Shown here piece by piece: positions 1 through 8,611 of a DNA stretch of 64,000 nt. Made by a program: the position numbers and the translations under genes. The notes beneath the pieces are model-generated. The model made no database searches. It saw only the letters and a program-made list of their open reading frames with translations, and was not told the DNA's origin. This DNA comes from Arthrobacter sp. V1I9. Lineage in GTDB: Bacteria; Actinomycetota; Actinomycetes; Actinomycetales; Micrococcaceae. The stretch is from positions 3,658,001-3,722,000 of the forward strand of contig NZ_JAUSYU010000001.1 in NCBI RefSeq assembly GCF_030817075.1, read 5' to 3'. Each line of letters opens with the position of its first letter. Positions within the stretch are counted from its first letter, which is position 1.

Positions 1-338
1 GCGTAAACACCACGTCAGCCTGCGAGCGCTGCTCCACCTGCCACGCGTTCCACAGTGCCAGCCCGTGCAGGGCACTGCCGGTAGCCGCCTCGTTCACCGG
101 CAGCTCATACCGCTGCCCGCGGAAGCTGTAGGCGCCCCCTGCCACCCGGTTGGGCCATGGCATGAGCACTTTTCCCGCATAGGCAGGCGGCAGATCGTCC
201 GCGGGGAAGGGCAACACGATGTCCTTCCCCCGGAAGGACAGGTTCACGAGCCCGGCTCCCACGGTTGCTGCTGTTGCCTTGTAGTCACCCGCCTCTAGGA
301 TTATCAGCTTCCCGTTAGGGCGTGGCGTTCGGTGACAT
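1..338 (-). pseudogene. Aldose 1-epimerase (galactose mutarotase family), N-terminal part, frame broken near the start
   Basis: Read from 338 leftwards, a good ribosome site (AAAGGA) precedes ATG. That frame gives MSPNATP and then stops at 317-315. One base over, an open frame runs to the window edge with aldose-epimerase features: LMPWPNRVAGGAYSF, then LPVNEAATGSALHGL, which carries the family's conserved Asn-Arg and His-Gly. Removing one base of the TAA would join start and body as MSPNATP-NGK-LIILEAGDY. The family interconverts alpha and beta anomers of aldoses in the cytoplasm. The gene lies 33 bp after the LacI gene on the same strand, which fits a small sugar-regulator operon. The break may be a real mutation or an assembly error. 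The C-terminal two-thirds lie outside the window. Confidence 0.8.
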
Positions 339-371
339 GGTGTTCCTTTCAGGAAGGTGCTGCCCCAGGTT

Positions 372-1395
372 TCAGCCGGAACAAACGGCAGTGCTTTGCC
401 GGACAACAAGGGATGTTGCAAGATCAAGACGCAGGTTGTTGGGCCGCTCGCCTTCCCGGAGGCGCAGGACCATCCGGGCTGCCTCTTCAGCCATTTCTAT
501 CAGTGGCTGGTGCACTGTAGTCAGCGCCGGGCTGGACCAGCGTGCCACCTGAAGGTCGTCATATCCCACAATGGACAGCTGGGCCGGGACGGAAATCCCC
601 AGCTGGCGGGCTGCGTCCAGCACGCCGAGGGCCTGCAGGTCGCTGCCGGCGAAGATGGCGGTGGGCCGCTGCTCCATCTCCAGCAGCTCACGGGCATGGT
701 GCCGGCCCCCGTCCACGTGGAAGTCGCCATATCGGATGAGGGTACGGTCAATGGGAATGCCTGCGGTGTTCAGGGCGGAGTTGTAGCCATCGATCCGCGC
801 CAGGGAGCACATCATGTCCTCGGGGCCGGAGATGGCGGCAATCCGCGTATGACCGAGCTCGATGAGGTGCCGGGTGGCCATCATGCCCCCGGCCCAGTTT
901 GCCGACCCAACGGAAGGAACGTCCGGGGCAGGGTCACCAGCCGGGTCGATGATCACGAACGGAATGGAGCGGGCATCCAGTTGCTGCCGGTACTCCTGCG
1001 GCAGATCCGAAAAGACGAGGACAACCCCGGCGGGCCGGCGGGCCAGCACGCCTTCGATCCAGTCCGCTCCAGGCGCATGCCTGGTGCCGCTCTCAGTGAG
1101 GATGACGCTCATCCCGTTCGCCTTCGCGACGTTCTCGACGCCGCGGATGATTTCCAGCGCCCAGGCACTTTCAAGCTCATGGAAAACGAGCTCCAGGAGT
1201 GCCGACCTGGATGCGGTGGCCTTCCGCCGCTTGTAGCCGTGCTCCTCCAGCAGTTCCTCAACTTTCGAACGGGTTTTTCGAGAAACGTCGGAGCGGCCGT
1301 TCAAAACCTTCGAAATTAGTCGACAGCGATACGCCCGCCTCCTCCGCCAATTGAGCGAGGGTGACGCGCGTGTCGGACGATACGGGGCTGGACAT
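372..1395 (-). pseudogene. LacI-family repressor of cluster A, frameshifted inside its helix-turn-helix
   Basis: The N-terminus (ATG at 1395, or in frame at 1407) reads VTLAQLAEEAGVSLST, the first helices of a LacI DNA-binding domain. The frame then breaks at about 1317. From there another frame continues ISKVLNGRSDVSRKTRSKV, the recognition and hinge part, followed by a full periplasmic-binding-type effector domain (for example IFAGSDLQALGVLDAARQLG). Removing one A restores one protein of about 340 residues, normal for the family. It lies divergent from the binding-protein operon at 1535 and probably represses it through the palindrome at 1509-1521. If the break is real, the DNA-binding domain is destroyed and cluster A would lose its local repressor. 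It resembles the second LacI protein (7350-8405) throughout the effector domain. Confidence 0.85.
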
Positions 1396-1508
1396 GAGGT
1401 CCAGCATAGCGGGAGTTCCGCGAGTTGCCACCAAAAATGCCGCCACCTTGCGTCCACAATGTAACGCAACTTACACTTGCTGGCATCACATAACTTTCGG
1501 TCAAAATA

Positions 1509-1521
1509 TCGAAACTTTCGA
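1509..1521. promoter_or_regulatory. LacI-type operator of cluster A
   Basis: The 13-base palindrome TCGAAACTTTCGA (arms TCGAAA/TTTCGA around one central C) ends 13 bases before the binding-protein start and touches its ribosome site. A half-site (ACTTTCGG) lies just upstream. Odd palindromes beside a divergent LacI gene are typical operators. The same half-site recurs upstream of the second cluster at 8421-8433 and 8566-8581. Confidence 0.65.
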
Positions 1522-1534
1522 GAGGCGTTCGAAG

Positions 1535-2833
1535 ATGAACCTAAATGGATGGGTGGCCCGCAGCATAGCTGGCGGCGCCGCTCTTGCCCTGGGCCTGACG
1601 ATGGCCGGCTGCTCCGGCGAGTCCGGTGCGTCAAGCCGGCCCGAAAATGAGCTTCATGTGGCGATGTACGGCGATGCAGGCAACACGGTGGAGCAGAAAC
1701 TGATCGACACCTTCAACGCAACCTCCGACGTGAAGATCGTCCTCGACAAGATCCCTGGCGCCGAGTACCAGTCCAAGCTGCAGACCATCATTGACACCCC
1801 CTCCGCGCCTGACATCTTTTTCAACTGGGGCGGCGGCAGCATTAAGAACTTCGTCGAAGCCGACCTGCTGCTTCCCCTTGACGACTTCATCAAGGAAGAC
1901 CCGCAGCTGAAGGATGCATTCCTCCCCTCCGTGTTCGAGACCGCCGTCGTTGATGGCAAGGCATACGGAATTCCCATGCGCGGAACCCAGCCGGTAATGC
2001 TCTTCAACAACTCCAAGGTCCTCGCTGATGCCGGCATCAGCAACCCTCCGCAGACATGGGAAGAACTGCTGGCGGACGTAAAGATCCTCAAGGATAAGGG
2101 CATTACGCCCATTGCCCTGGGCGCCGGAGACCGGTGGCCCACGCTCATGTGGTTTGAATACATCTACGACCGTGTCGCAGGTGAAGGCCTGTTCCAGAAG
2201 GCGTTGGATGGAGATACCAGCGTCTGGGAGTCGGAAGAGAGCCGTAAGGCACTCGGCATGATTCGGGAGCTCGTCGATGCGGGAGCTTTCGGTACCAACT
2301 TCGATTCAGTGAAGTTCACGGACGGCGGATCGCCCGCCCTTCTCGCCGCCGGCAAGGCCGGCTTTGAACTCATGGGTTCGTGGGAGTATTCCACGCAGCA
2401 AAGCAGCGACCCGAAGTTCGCGGCGGAGGTCCTTGGCTACAGCGAGTTCCCGAAGATCGAAGGTGGCGCTGGGAACCAGGACAACCTGGTGGGCAACACG
2501 AACAACTTCTACTCGATCCACAAGAACACGCGCTACCCGGAAGCCGCCCGCGACTTCCTGAAACTTATGTACTCGGATCAGTTTGTGCAGGAGCAGGTGG
2601 GCATCGGAAACCTCCCCACCACCACGAACACGGAAAAGTTCCTGGACAAGGCAGCAGACCCTGAATACGCCAAGTACCAGTTCAAACTGGTCAAGGAAGC
2701 GCCCTCGTTCCAGCTCTCATGGGATCAGGCGTACCCGCCGGAAGCAACTGTCACCATCCTTACCGCCGTCTCCCAGTTTTTCAGTGGACAGATTGATGAA
2801 GACGGCTTTATCAAGGCCATGCAGAGCCTCTAG
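1535..2833 (+). CDS. ABC sugar-binding lipoprotein (extracellular solute-binding family 1), cluster A
   Basis: About 432 residues. The N-terminus is a lipoprotein signal with lipobox LTMAGC, so the mature protein should be anchored outside the membrane. The body has the family-1 solute-binding pattern, with FNWGGGSIKNF and YGIPMRGTQPVMLFNN near the N-lobe. The chosen ATG has AGAGG nine bases upstream; the open frame extends further upstream without support. It probably captures a sugar or short oligosaccharide for the two permeases that follow; the substrate cannot be told from sequence, though the GH3 enzyme downstream suggests a glycoside. It is a paralogue of the binding protein at 8641. 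No ATPase is encoded nearby, so a shared MsiK-type ATPase elsewhere is expected. Confidence 0.88.
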   Translation: MNLNGWVARSIAGGAALALGLTMAGCSGESGASSRPENELHVAMYGDAGNTVEQKLIDTFNATSDVKIVLDKIPGAEYQSKLQTIIDTPSAPDIFFNWGGGSIKNFVEADLLLPLDDFIKEDPQLKDAFLPSVFETAVVDGKAYGIPMRGTQPVMLFNNSKVLADAGISNPPQTWEELLADVKILKDKGITPIALGAGDRWPTLMWFEYIYDRVAGEGLFQKALDGDTSVWESEESRKALGMIRELVDAGAFGTNFDSVKFTDGGSPALLAAGKAGFELMGSWEYSTQQSSDPKFAAEVLGYSEFPKIEGGAGNQDNLVGNTNNFYSIHKNTRYPEAARDFLKLMYSDQFVQEQVGIGNLPTTTNTEKFLDKAADPEYAKYQFKLVKEAPSFQLSWDQAYPPEATVTILTAVSQFFSGQIDEDGFIKAMQSL

Positions 2834-2841
2834 GAAGAATC

Positions 2842-3795
2842 ATGACAACGACGCTTGCAAAACGCAGGCGCCCGACACGTGCGGGCGGCCCTGAAGAGGG
2901 CCGTCCCGCACGCCGGGGCGGCTCCTCCGCGAGCCGCCCCGGCTTTGTCTGGGCCCTCCCTGCCACTATTTTTTTTGGACTTTTCGCGCTTGTCCCGCTA
3001 ATCGCGGTGGCGGTGCTGTCCTTCACCTCCTGGAGCGGCCTGGGGGACCCTAAGTTCGTGGGGCTCAAGAACTGGGAATCCCTCTTTGAAGACCCGGTCA
3101 TGCTCCAGAGCCTTTGGCTCAGCCTGCTGTTCATTGCGCTCGGCATCGTTACGCAGACTCCGCTAAGCATCCTGCTGGGCGTCTGGGCAGCCGGCAACCA
3201 AAAAAACCGGGCCATCCTGAGTGCCATCTACTTCGTTCCGCTGCTGCTCTCCTCCGCCGCCATCTCCGTCCTGTGGCGGGCCCTTCTTGACCCGAACTTC
3301 GGAATCCCCGGCCAACTGTCCTGGCTGTTCGGAGACGGCAACGTCCTCGGCACCCAGACAGGTGCCATCGCGGTGCTGATCTTCGTGGGCATGTGGCAGT
3401 TCACGCCGTTCCACACACTCATCTACCAGGGTGCCGCCCGGCAGATCCCGCCGGTCCTCTACCAGGCAGCGTCGATCGACGGCGCCGGCACCGTCCGGCA
3501 GTTCTTCAGCATCACGCTGCCGCAGCTGAAGAACAGCATCATCACCTCCGTGATCCTCATGGTGGTTGGCGGCCTGACCACTTTCGAAACCGTCCTCATT
3601 TTGACTAACGGCGGGCCGGGCACCGGTACTACCATCACCGCCTTCCACATGTACCAGGAAGCTTTCCGGCGGTTCGATTTCGGTACCGGCAGCGCGATTG
3701 CGCTCGTACTCGTAGTGATCTCCACGGCGATCTCCTTCGCTGTGGTCCGCGTGTCCGGATATGACAAAATGCGCAGTTCGCTGGAGGGGCTCTAA
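2842..3795 (+). CDS. ABC sugar transporter permease 1 (MalF/UgpA type), cluster A
   Basis: 317 residues with about six membrane helices after a basic cytoplasmic N-terminus. The EAA-type loop that contacts the ATPase is seen as YQAASIDGAGTVRQFF followed by TLPQL. It starts 8 bases after the binding-protein stop with ribosome site AGGAAG, so it is in the same operon. It should form the membrane channel with the next gene. It closely resembles the permease at 9966, so clusters A and B carry duplicated importers. No damage is seen in this gene. Confidence 0.9.
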   Translation: MTTTLAKRRRPTRAGGPEEGRPARRGGSSASRPGFVWALPATIFFGLFALVPLIAVAVLSFTSWSGLGDPKFVGLKNWESLFEDPVMLQSLWLSLLFIALGIVTQTPLSILLGVWAAGNQKNRAILSAIYFVPLLLSSAAISVLWRALLDPNFGIPGQLSWLFGDGNVLGTQTGAIAVLIFVGMWQFTPFHTLIYQGAARQIPPVLYQAASIDGAGTVRQFFSITLPQLKNSIITSVILMVVGGLTTFETVLILTNGGPGTGTTITAFHMYQEAFRRFDFGTGSAIALVLVVISTAISFAVVRVSGYDKMRSSLEGL

Positions 3796-4615
3796 ATGAA
3801 AACGCGTCCGAATTACCTCGCCGGCGTCGGCGCCTTCCTCTGGCTGGCCATCATTGCCGTCCCGCTGTACGTCATGCTGTCCGCGACCTTCCAGACGCGT
3901 GCCGACTTCGGTGACAACGGGCCGCTGTCCTTCCCCACCAGCTTTACCCTGCAGAACTACGTGGATGCCATCACCAGCGGCTTTGGCCAGTACTTCCTCA
4001 ACACCGTCATCGTCACCGCTGGTGTGGTGGGCCTGGTCCTGCTCCTGGTACCCCCGCTGAGCTATGCGATTGTCCGCAGCCAGAGCCGAGCCGCTTCAGC
4101 CATTTTCCGTCTGTTCCTGCTGGGCCTTGCGATTCCCGCCCAAGCCGTCATCGTTCCGGTGTTCTATCTGATCAATACCGTGGGTCTCTATGACAACCTG
4201 CTGGGTGTCATTCTTCCGACGGCGGCCTTCGCCCTTCCGATCTGCACGATTATCCTCAGCGGAACCATGCGGGACATCACCCCCGAGCTTTACGAGGCAA
4301 TGGCCATGGACGGCGCTACCCCCCGCCCGCGCCTTCCTGCGCCTGGTGCTCCCTCTGTCCAAAGGCGGACTGTCCACCATCGCCGTTTTCTCGGCGCTCC
4401 AGGCCTGGAACGGCTTCCTCTTCCCGCTGATCCTGACGCAGTCCGAATCCACCCGTGTGGTCACCCTCGGCCTGTTCAACTTCCAGACCCAGTTCGGCAT
4501 CAACATCCCCGGACTCCTGGCGGCCGTGACCCTATCCATGGTGCCGGTCCTGCTGGCATACCTCTTCGCGCGCCGCGCGCTTGTCCAGGGCCTCATGGGC
4601 GCTGGCGGAAAGTAA
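3796..4615 (+). pseudogene. ABC sugar transporter permease 2 (MalG type), cluster A, frameshifted in the EAA loop
   Basis: The start follows the previous stop directly (TAAATG). The first 176 or so residues are a normal MalG-type permease ending in YEAMAMDGAT, the start of the EAA loop. A run of six C at 4319-4324 then shifts the frame. The missing half (RAFLRLVLPLSKGGL and two more helices, ending VQGLMGAGGK) is intact one frame over, ending in TAA at 4613-4615. With five C the protein is 272 residues, normal for the family. Uncorrected, translation runs without a stop into the glycosidase gene, because that gene happens to share the frame. A homopolymer sequencing error is as likely as a real mutation. 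Confidence 0.87.
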
Positions 4616-4617
4616 TC

Positions 4618-6981
4618 ATGACAGAAACCAAAACCCACAGCGCGCCGTGGCGCGACACCGCTTCCACCCCGCAAGAGCGTGCGGAGAGCCTCATCGCCGC
4701 CATGACGCTCCGCGAGAAAACCGCCCAGCTCTACGGGGTTTGGGTAGGGGCTTCCACTGAGGGCGGGGAAGTGGCCCCCCACCAGAACGAGATGAACCCG
4801 GCGGTGGACCTCGACGAGATTCTGCCGAACGGCCTGGGGCAGCTCACCAGGCCCTTCGGCACCGCGCCCGTGGACCCGGCACTGGGCGCCCTGTCGCTTC
4901 AGCGGACCCAGCAGCGTATTGCCCAGGCCAACCGGTTTGGCATCCCGGCCCTGGTCCATGAGGAGTGCCTGGCAGGCTTCGCCGCGTGGCAGGCCACCGC
5001 CTACCCGGTGCCGCTCGCGTGGGGCGCCACTTTCAACACCGAACTTATCCGTACGATGGGTGCCGCTATTGGAGCCGACATGCGTTCGGTCGGCGTGCAT
5101 CAGGGACTCGCCCCTGTACTCGACGTGGTTCGCGACGCCCGCTGGGGCCGGGTAGAGGAAACCATCGGCGAGGACCCGTATCTGATTGGAACCCTTGCCA
5201 CCGCATATATCCAGGGCCTGGAAAGCAGCGGCATCGTCGCCACGCTCAAGCACTTCGTGGGCTATTCGGCCTCAAAGGCAGGCCGGAACCTTGCGCCCGT
5301 CTCCGTAGGCGCCCGTGAGCTGGCAGATGTTCTGCTTCCGCCCTTCGAGATGGCCGTCCGGGAGTCCGGGGTCCGCTCGGTCATGCATGCCTACACGGAC
5401 CTCGACGGCGTCCCCACAGCTGCCGATGCCTCGCTGCTTACTGGACTTCTGCGCGACACCTGGGGCTTCAGCGGCACGGTGGTGGCTGACTACTTCGGCG
5501 TCGCCTTCCTGAAAAACCTGCACGGCGTTGCCGGATCCCTCGGCGAAGCCGCCGCAGCGGCACTCGCCGCCGGCGTCGACGTCGAACTACCCACCGTGCA
5601 CACCTTCGGCGAGCACCTCATCGCTGAAATCGAAGCCGGCCGCCTCCCTGTCAACTTGGTGGACCGCGCCTTGCACCGCGTCCTGGTGCAGAAAATCGAA
5701 CTGGGTTTGCTCGACGAGGACTGGTCCGCGGTCCCGCACGCCCTGCAGGACACCAATCTGCAGGACACTTCCGGGCTGGAGGGCAGCATCACCCTGGACA
5801 CCGAGGCCAACCGGACGCTTGCCGCCCGGATTGCCGAAGAATCCATTGTCCTGGCCCGCAACAACGGCATCCTGCCGCTGCGCAATCCCGGCCGCATCGC
5901 CGTCGTCGGACCGAACGCGGACGACGCCCGGGCGTTCCTTGGCTGCTACTCCTTTCCGGCACACGTGGGCGAGCAGCACCCGGACATTCCGGTCGGTATT
6001 GAGCTGCACACCGTGGCCCAGGCCCTGCGGGCCGAATTCCCGGACAACCCCCTCACGGTAACGGCCGGTTGCTCCGTCGATGGCGATTCCACGGCGGGAT
6101 TTGACGACGCCGTTGCTGCCGCCACCGACGCCGACGTGGTCATCGCCGTGCTGGGCGACCGTGCCGGCCTGTTCGGGCGGGGAACCAGCGGTGAAGGCTG
6201 CGACGTGGAATCCCTGGTGCTTCCGGGAGTCCAGCAGCAACTGCTGGACCGGCTGATGCAGACCGGCGTTCCCGTGGTGCTGGTGCTCCTCACCGGACGC
6301 CCGTACGCGGTGGGATCCGCCGTTGAAGATGCCGCCGCGATTGTGCAGGCATTTTTCCCCGGCGAGGAAGGCGGACCGGCCGTGGCCAGGATCCTCAGCG
6401 GCAGCGTCAACCCCAGCGGGCGGCTTCCGGTGAGCATCCCCGCCAGGCCCGGCGCGCAGCCCTCGTCATACCTGGCTTCACCGCTGGCCCAGGCCAGCGG
6501 GGTGTCCAACATCGATCCCGCCGCTGCCTACCCCTTCGGCCACGGCCTCAGCTACACCACCTTCGAATGGAGCGGGCTGGAACTCGAGGGACCCGCAGAG
6601 GTGGCGGTGGACGGCGCAGCGAAGGCAGCCATCACCGTCACGAACACAGGAGACAGGGCCGGCGTCGAGCTCGTCCAGCTGTACCTGCACGATCCCGTGG
6701 CCTCGGTGGTCCGGCCCGTGCAGAAACTGGTGGGGTATGCCCGCGTCCCGCTTGAGCCGCAGTCCTCGGCCCGGGTTTCCTTCACGGTGCCCGCCGACGT
6801 CGCGTCGTTCACCGGCCGGGATGGCCGGAGGATCGTTGAAGCCGGCGACCTGGAACTCCGCTTTGGAGCCTCAAGCGGAGACATCCGCCTGCGGACCAAC
6901 ATCACGCTCACCGGTGACACACGCACGGTTGACCACACCCGCAGCCTGCACTGCGGTGTCACAGTGACGCCAGGCAGCTGA
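4618..6981 (+). CDS. Glycoside hydrolase family 3 (beta-glucosidase/beta-xylosidase type)
   Basis: 787 residues, cytoplasmic (no signal peptide). The N-terminal GH3 barrel has the substrate-binding LKHFVGYSASKAGRN and the nucleophile Asp291 in GTVVADYFGV. A second alpha/beta domain follows from about residue 410 (SIVLARNNGILPLRN), then a fibronectin-III-like C-terminal domain from about 660. It removes terminal beta-linked glucose, xylose or similar from short glycosides. Because it has no signal, it probably acts on oligosaccharides or glycosides imported by the ABC system directly upstream, two bases away. The usual acid/base residue cannot be assigned by eye. Substrate preference within GH3 is not predictable here. 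Confidence 0.9.
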   Translation: MTETKTHSAPWRDTASTPQERAESLIAAMTLREKTAQLYGVWVGASTEGGEVAPHQNEMNPAVDLDEILPNGLGQLTRPFGTAPVDPALGALSLQRTQQRIAQANRFGIPALVHEECLAGFAAWQATAYPVPLAWGATFNTELIRTMGAAIGADMRSVGVHQGLAPVLDVVRDARWGRVEETIGEDPYLIGTLATAYIQGLESSGIVATLKHFVGYSASKAGRNLAPVSVGARELADVLLPPFEMAVRESGVRSVMHAYTDLDGVPTAADASLLTGLLRDTWGFSGTVVADYFGVAFLKNLHGVAGSLGEAAAAALAAGVDVELPTVHTFGEHLIAEIEAGRLPVNLVDRALHRVLVQKIELGLLDEDWSAVPHALQDTNLQDTSGLEGSITLDTEANRTLAARIAEESIVLARNNGILPLRNPGRIAVVGPNADDARAFLGCYSFPAHVGEQHPDIPVGIELHTVAQALRAEFPDNPLTVTAGCSVDGDSTAGFDDAVAAATDADVVIAVLGDRAGLFGRGTSGEGCDVESLVLPGVQQQLLDRLMQTGVPVVLVLLTGRPYAVGSAVEDAAAIVQAFFPGEEGGPAVARILSGSVNPSGRLPVSIPARPGAQPSSYLASPLAQASGVSNIDPAAAYPFGHGLSYTTFEWSGLELEGPAEVAVDGAAKAAITVTNTGDRAGVELVQLYLHDPVASVVRPVQKLVGYARVPLEPQSSARVSFTVPADVASFTGRDGRRIVEAGDLELRFGASSGDIRLRTNITLTGDTRTVDHTRSLHCGVTVTPGS

Positions 6982-6992
6982 GTCAATAACCG

Positions 6993-7022
6993 GGCGGCCG
7001 TGCGCTATTGCGCACGGCCGCC
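6993..7022. terminator. Strong hairpin between GH3 gene and small ORF
   Basis: A perfect 13-bp stem GGCGGCCGTGCGC/GCGCACGGCCGCC closes a TATT loop just after the GH3 stop. No T-run follows, which is common for actinobacterial terminators. It may partly end or attenuate transcription before the small gene at 7048. Confidence 0.7.
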
Positions 7023-7047
7023 TGCAATGGGACTGAAAGGAATTTTC

Positions 7048-7299
7048 ATGGGAACGCCGCCCCGCGTCACCATCACGGCCACAACAGGATCGGAGGCTGA
7101 TGACAAGCTCAACGCCTCCATCCACCAGCTTCAATCCATGACCCAGGAGTATCCGTTTCGAGGCATCCTGGTAACCAAGCATGGACTGGGCCACTTCAGC
7201 GTCGAACTAAGCGATCAGGTCCCCTACGGAGAGACGTGGGAATCCGTGCAAGCCACGGCCCTTGAGGCCGCAGCCACCGTTTCCCGCCAAGAAAGGTAG
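7048..7299 (+). CDS. Small conserved protein, 83 residues, function unknown
   Basis: It starts at ATG with AAAGGA eight bases upstream; the open frame extends further upstream but lacks a site there. The second half reads RGILVTKHGLGHFSVELSDQ and closely matches a second small protein in this window (29887-30090: HGILVTRLGVDKFTVDLSDA). The two therefore belong to one small family of basic-acidic, mostly beta-looking proteins. No signal, membrane segment or known catalytic motif is visible. It sits between cluster A and the second LacI gene and may be unrelated to sugar use. Confidence 0.7.
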   Translation: MGTPPRVTITATTGSEADDKLNASIHQLQSMTQEYPFRGILVTKHGLGHFSVELSDQVPYGETWESVQATALEAAATVSRQER

Positions 7300-7349
7300 C
7301 GGAAAAGGGCCGCGAAAAGGGGCGGCTAAGGCGGGTTCCGTCGGTAGCA

Positions 7350-8405
7350 TCAGTCCTTCGCCCGTACCGCGGGAGGGGCCGTGGAGTCCCGGACAATCAG
7401 CTGGGTGGCAAGCTCAACGCGGTGGGAGTCCAGGACTTCCCCGCGGGCCTGGCGGAGAAGTGACCGCAGCGCCGCGCGCCCCATCTCCTCGAGCGGCTGG
7501 GCGACGGAGCTGAGTGACGGGACGGACTCCTGGCCCTGGGTTGTCCCGTCAAAGCCGATAAGGCTGATGTCTTCGGGAACCCTGATCCCGTGACGGCCCG
7601 CTTCGCCGAGCACACCCAACGCGATGCTGTCACTGCCGGCAAAGATAGCCGTGGGGCGCTGGTCAAGCTCAAGCAGCGCCCTGAGTCCTGTGATTCCGCT
7701 TTCCCTGCGGAATCTGCCGCCGGAAATGATGTACTGAGGCTCCACAGGAACGCCCTGGGCCATGAGGGCGGCCATGTACCCGTGCAGCCGCGCCTGATTA
7801 CATTCAGCCCCCGGTATTCCGCCGATGTAGGCGATGCGCCGGTGGCCCAACCCCAGCAGGTGTTCTGTCGCGGCCTTGCCGCCGGCCCAGTTTGTCGCGC
7901 CCACACTGACCACGTCGGCTGAGGGCGGATTGAGCGGGTCTATGACGACGACGGGAATCTGGCGGCGCCGGAACGCATGCAGCTGCGCCTCGCTGAAAGC
8001 AGAAGTAACCACAATCATCCCGGCCCTGCCCTCGTCCAGCATGCGCTGGGCGCGGCGCTCCGGGCTGCGCAGGCTCGAAGGTCCCGGCCCCGTGACGCTC
8101 AAGAGGATCTCAACATCGGCGCCCGCAGCAGACTGCAGCACCCCGTTGAGGACCTCAATCATGTAGGCGGAATCCAGCACATCTATCACCACCTCAACGA
8201 CGGTCCCTCCATCCGCGGCGGATCGGCGCTGCAAGGGGGACTGGTACCCGGCCTGCTCCAGGACAGCCAGTATGCGGGCCCGGGTTTCGGGCGCCACGTC
8301 TTCGCGGCCATTGACCACCTTCGATACTGTGGGCGCTGAGACGCCGGCTTGGCGCGCGACGCTGGCGAGCGTCGGTTTGGCGCGTTCGGGCATCTTCGTT
8401 GCCAT
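7350..8405 (-). CDS. LacI-family repressor of cluster B
   Basis: 351 residues. The N-terminal helix-turn-helix is PTLASVARQAGVSAPTVSKV with hinge NGREDVAPETR, followed by a sugar-binding effector domain (FAGSDSIALGVLGEAGRHGI). The start ATG at 8405 is chosen because the DNA-binding domain begins a few residues later and AAAGG lies upstream; a longer frame exists but adds nothing recognisable. It is divergent from the cluster B operon at 8641. Palindromes at 8421-8433 (its own leader) and 8566-8581 (operon side) are likely its operators, giving autoregulation and sugar-induced expression. Given similar half-sites, it might also act on cluster A. Confidence 0.93.
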   Translation of the reverse strand: MATKMPERAKPTLASVARQAGVSAPTVSKVVNGREDVAPETRARILAVLEQAGYQSPLQRRSAADGGTVVEVVIDVLDSAYMIEVLNGVLQSAAGADVEILLSVTGPGPSSLRSPERRAQRMLDEGRAGMIVVTSAFSEAQLHAFRRRQIPVVVIDPLNPPSADVVSVGATNWAGGKAATEHLLGLGHRRIAYIGGIPGAECNQARLHGYMAALMAQGVPVEPQYIISGGRFRRESGITGLRALLELDQRPTAIFAGSDSIALGVLGEAGRHGIRVPEDISLIGFDGTTQGQESVPSLSSVAQPLEEMGRAALRSLLRQARGEVLDSHRVELATQLIVRDSTAPPAVRAKD

Positions 8406-8420
8406 AGATTTCGCAGCCTT

Positions 8421-8433
8421 TCGAAAAGTTTCG
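8421..8433. promoter_or_regulatory. Possible LacI operator in the repressor's own leader
   Basis: The sequence TCGAAAAGTTTCG has CGAAA/TTTCG arms around AG and lies 16 bases upstream of the LacI start on the minus strand. It shares half-sites with 1509-1521 and 8566-8581, so autorepression is likely. Confidence 0.5.
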
Positions 8434-8548
8434 TGAGTTTCATTATTCAGTCGGCCCGCGATTCGGTCAAGGCCAGATGCGGGCCTGTCGGAAAAGAAAC
8501 TCCGAAATGCCTCTTGACCGCTACCCGCATGCACCTTTAGTTTAGACC

Positions 8549-8562
8549 GTGATCTAAATCAC
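8549..8562. promoter_or_regulatory. CRP/GlxR-type site upstream of cluster B
   Basis: GTGATCTAAATCAC fits the CRP-family pattern GTGA-N6-TCAC exactly and lies just upstream of the LacI-type palindrome. An overlapping TTTAGA/TCTAAA palindrome lies at 8541-8558. A cAMP-responsive regulator binding here would link the operon to carbon status. A second perfect site is at 51121-51136. Confidence 0.55.
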
Positions 8563-8565
8563 GCG

Positions 8566-8581
8566 TTCGAAATCTTTCGAA
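8566..8581. promoter_or_regulatory. LacI-type operator of cluster B
   Basis: TTCGAAATCTTTCGAA is a palindrome with seven-base arms and a two-base centre, located 59 bases before the binding-protein start. It shares the TTTCGA half-site with the operator of cluster A. Confidence 0.65.
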
Positions 8582-8611
8582 ATGCTGACCCGCGCTCACG
8601 CCCCAACATTT

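Noticed and set aside
3796..6981. A 1061-codon open frame joining a permease to a glycosidase
   Set aside because: The join depends on a homopolymer frame break at 4319-4324. The permease C-terminal half is intact in another frame, and the glycosidase has its own ATG at 4618, so these are two genes.
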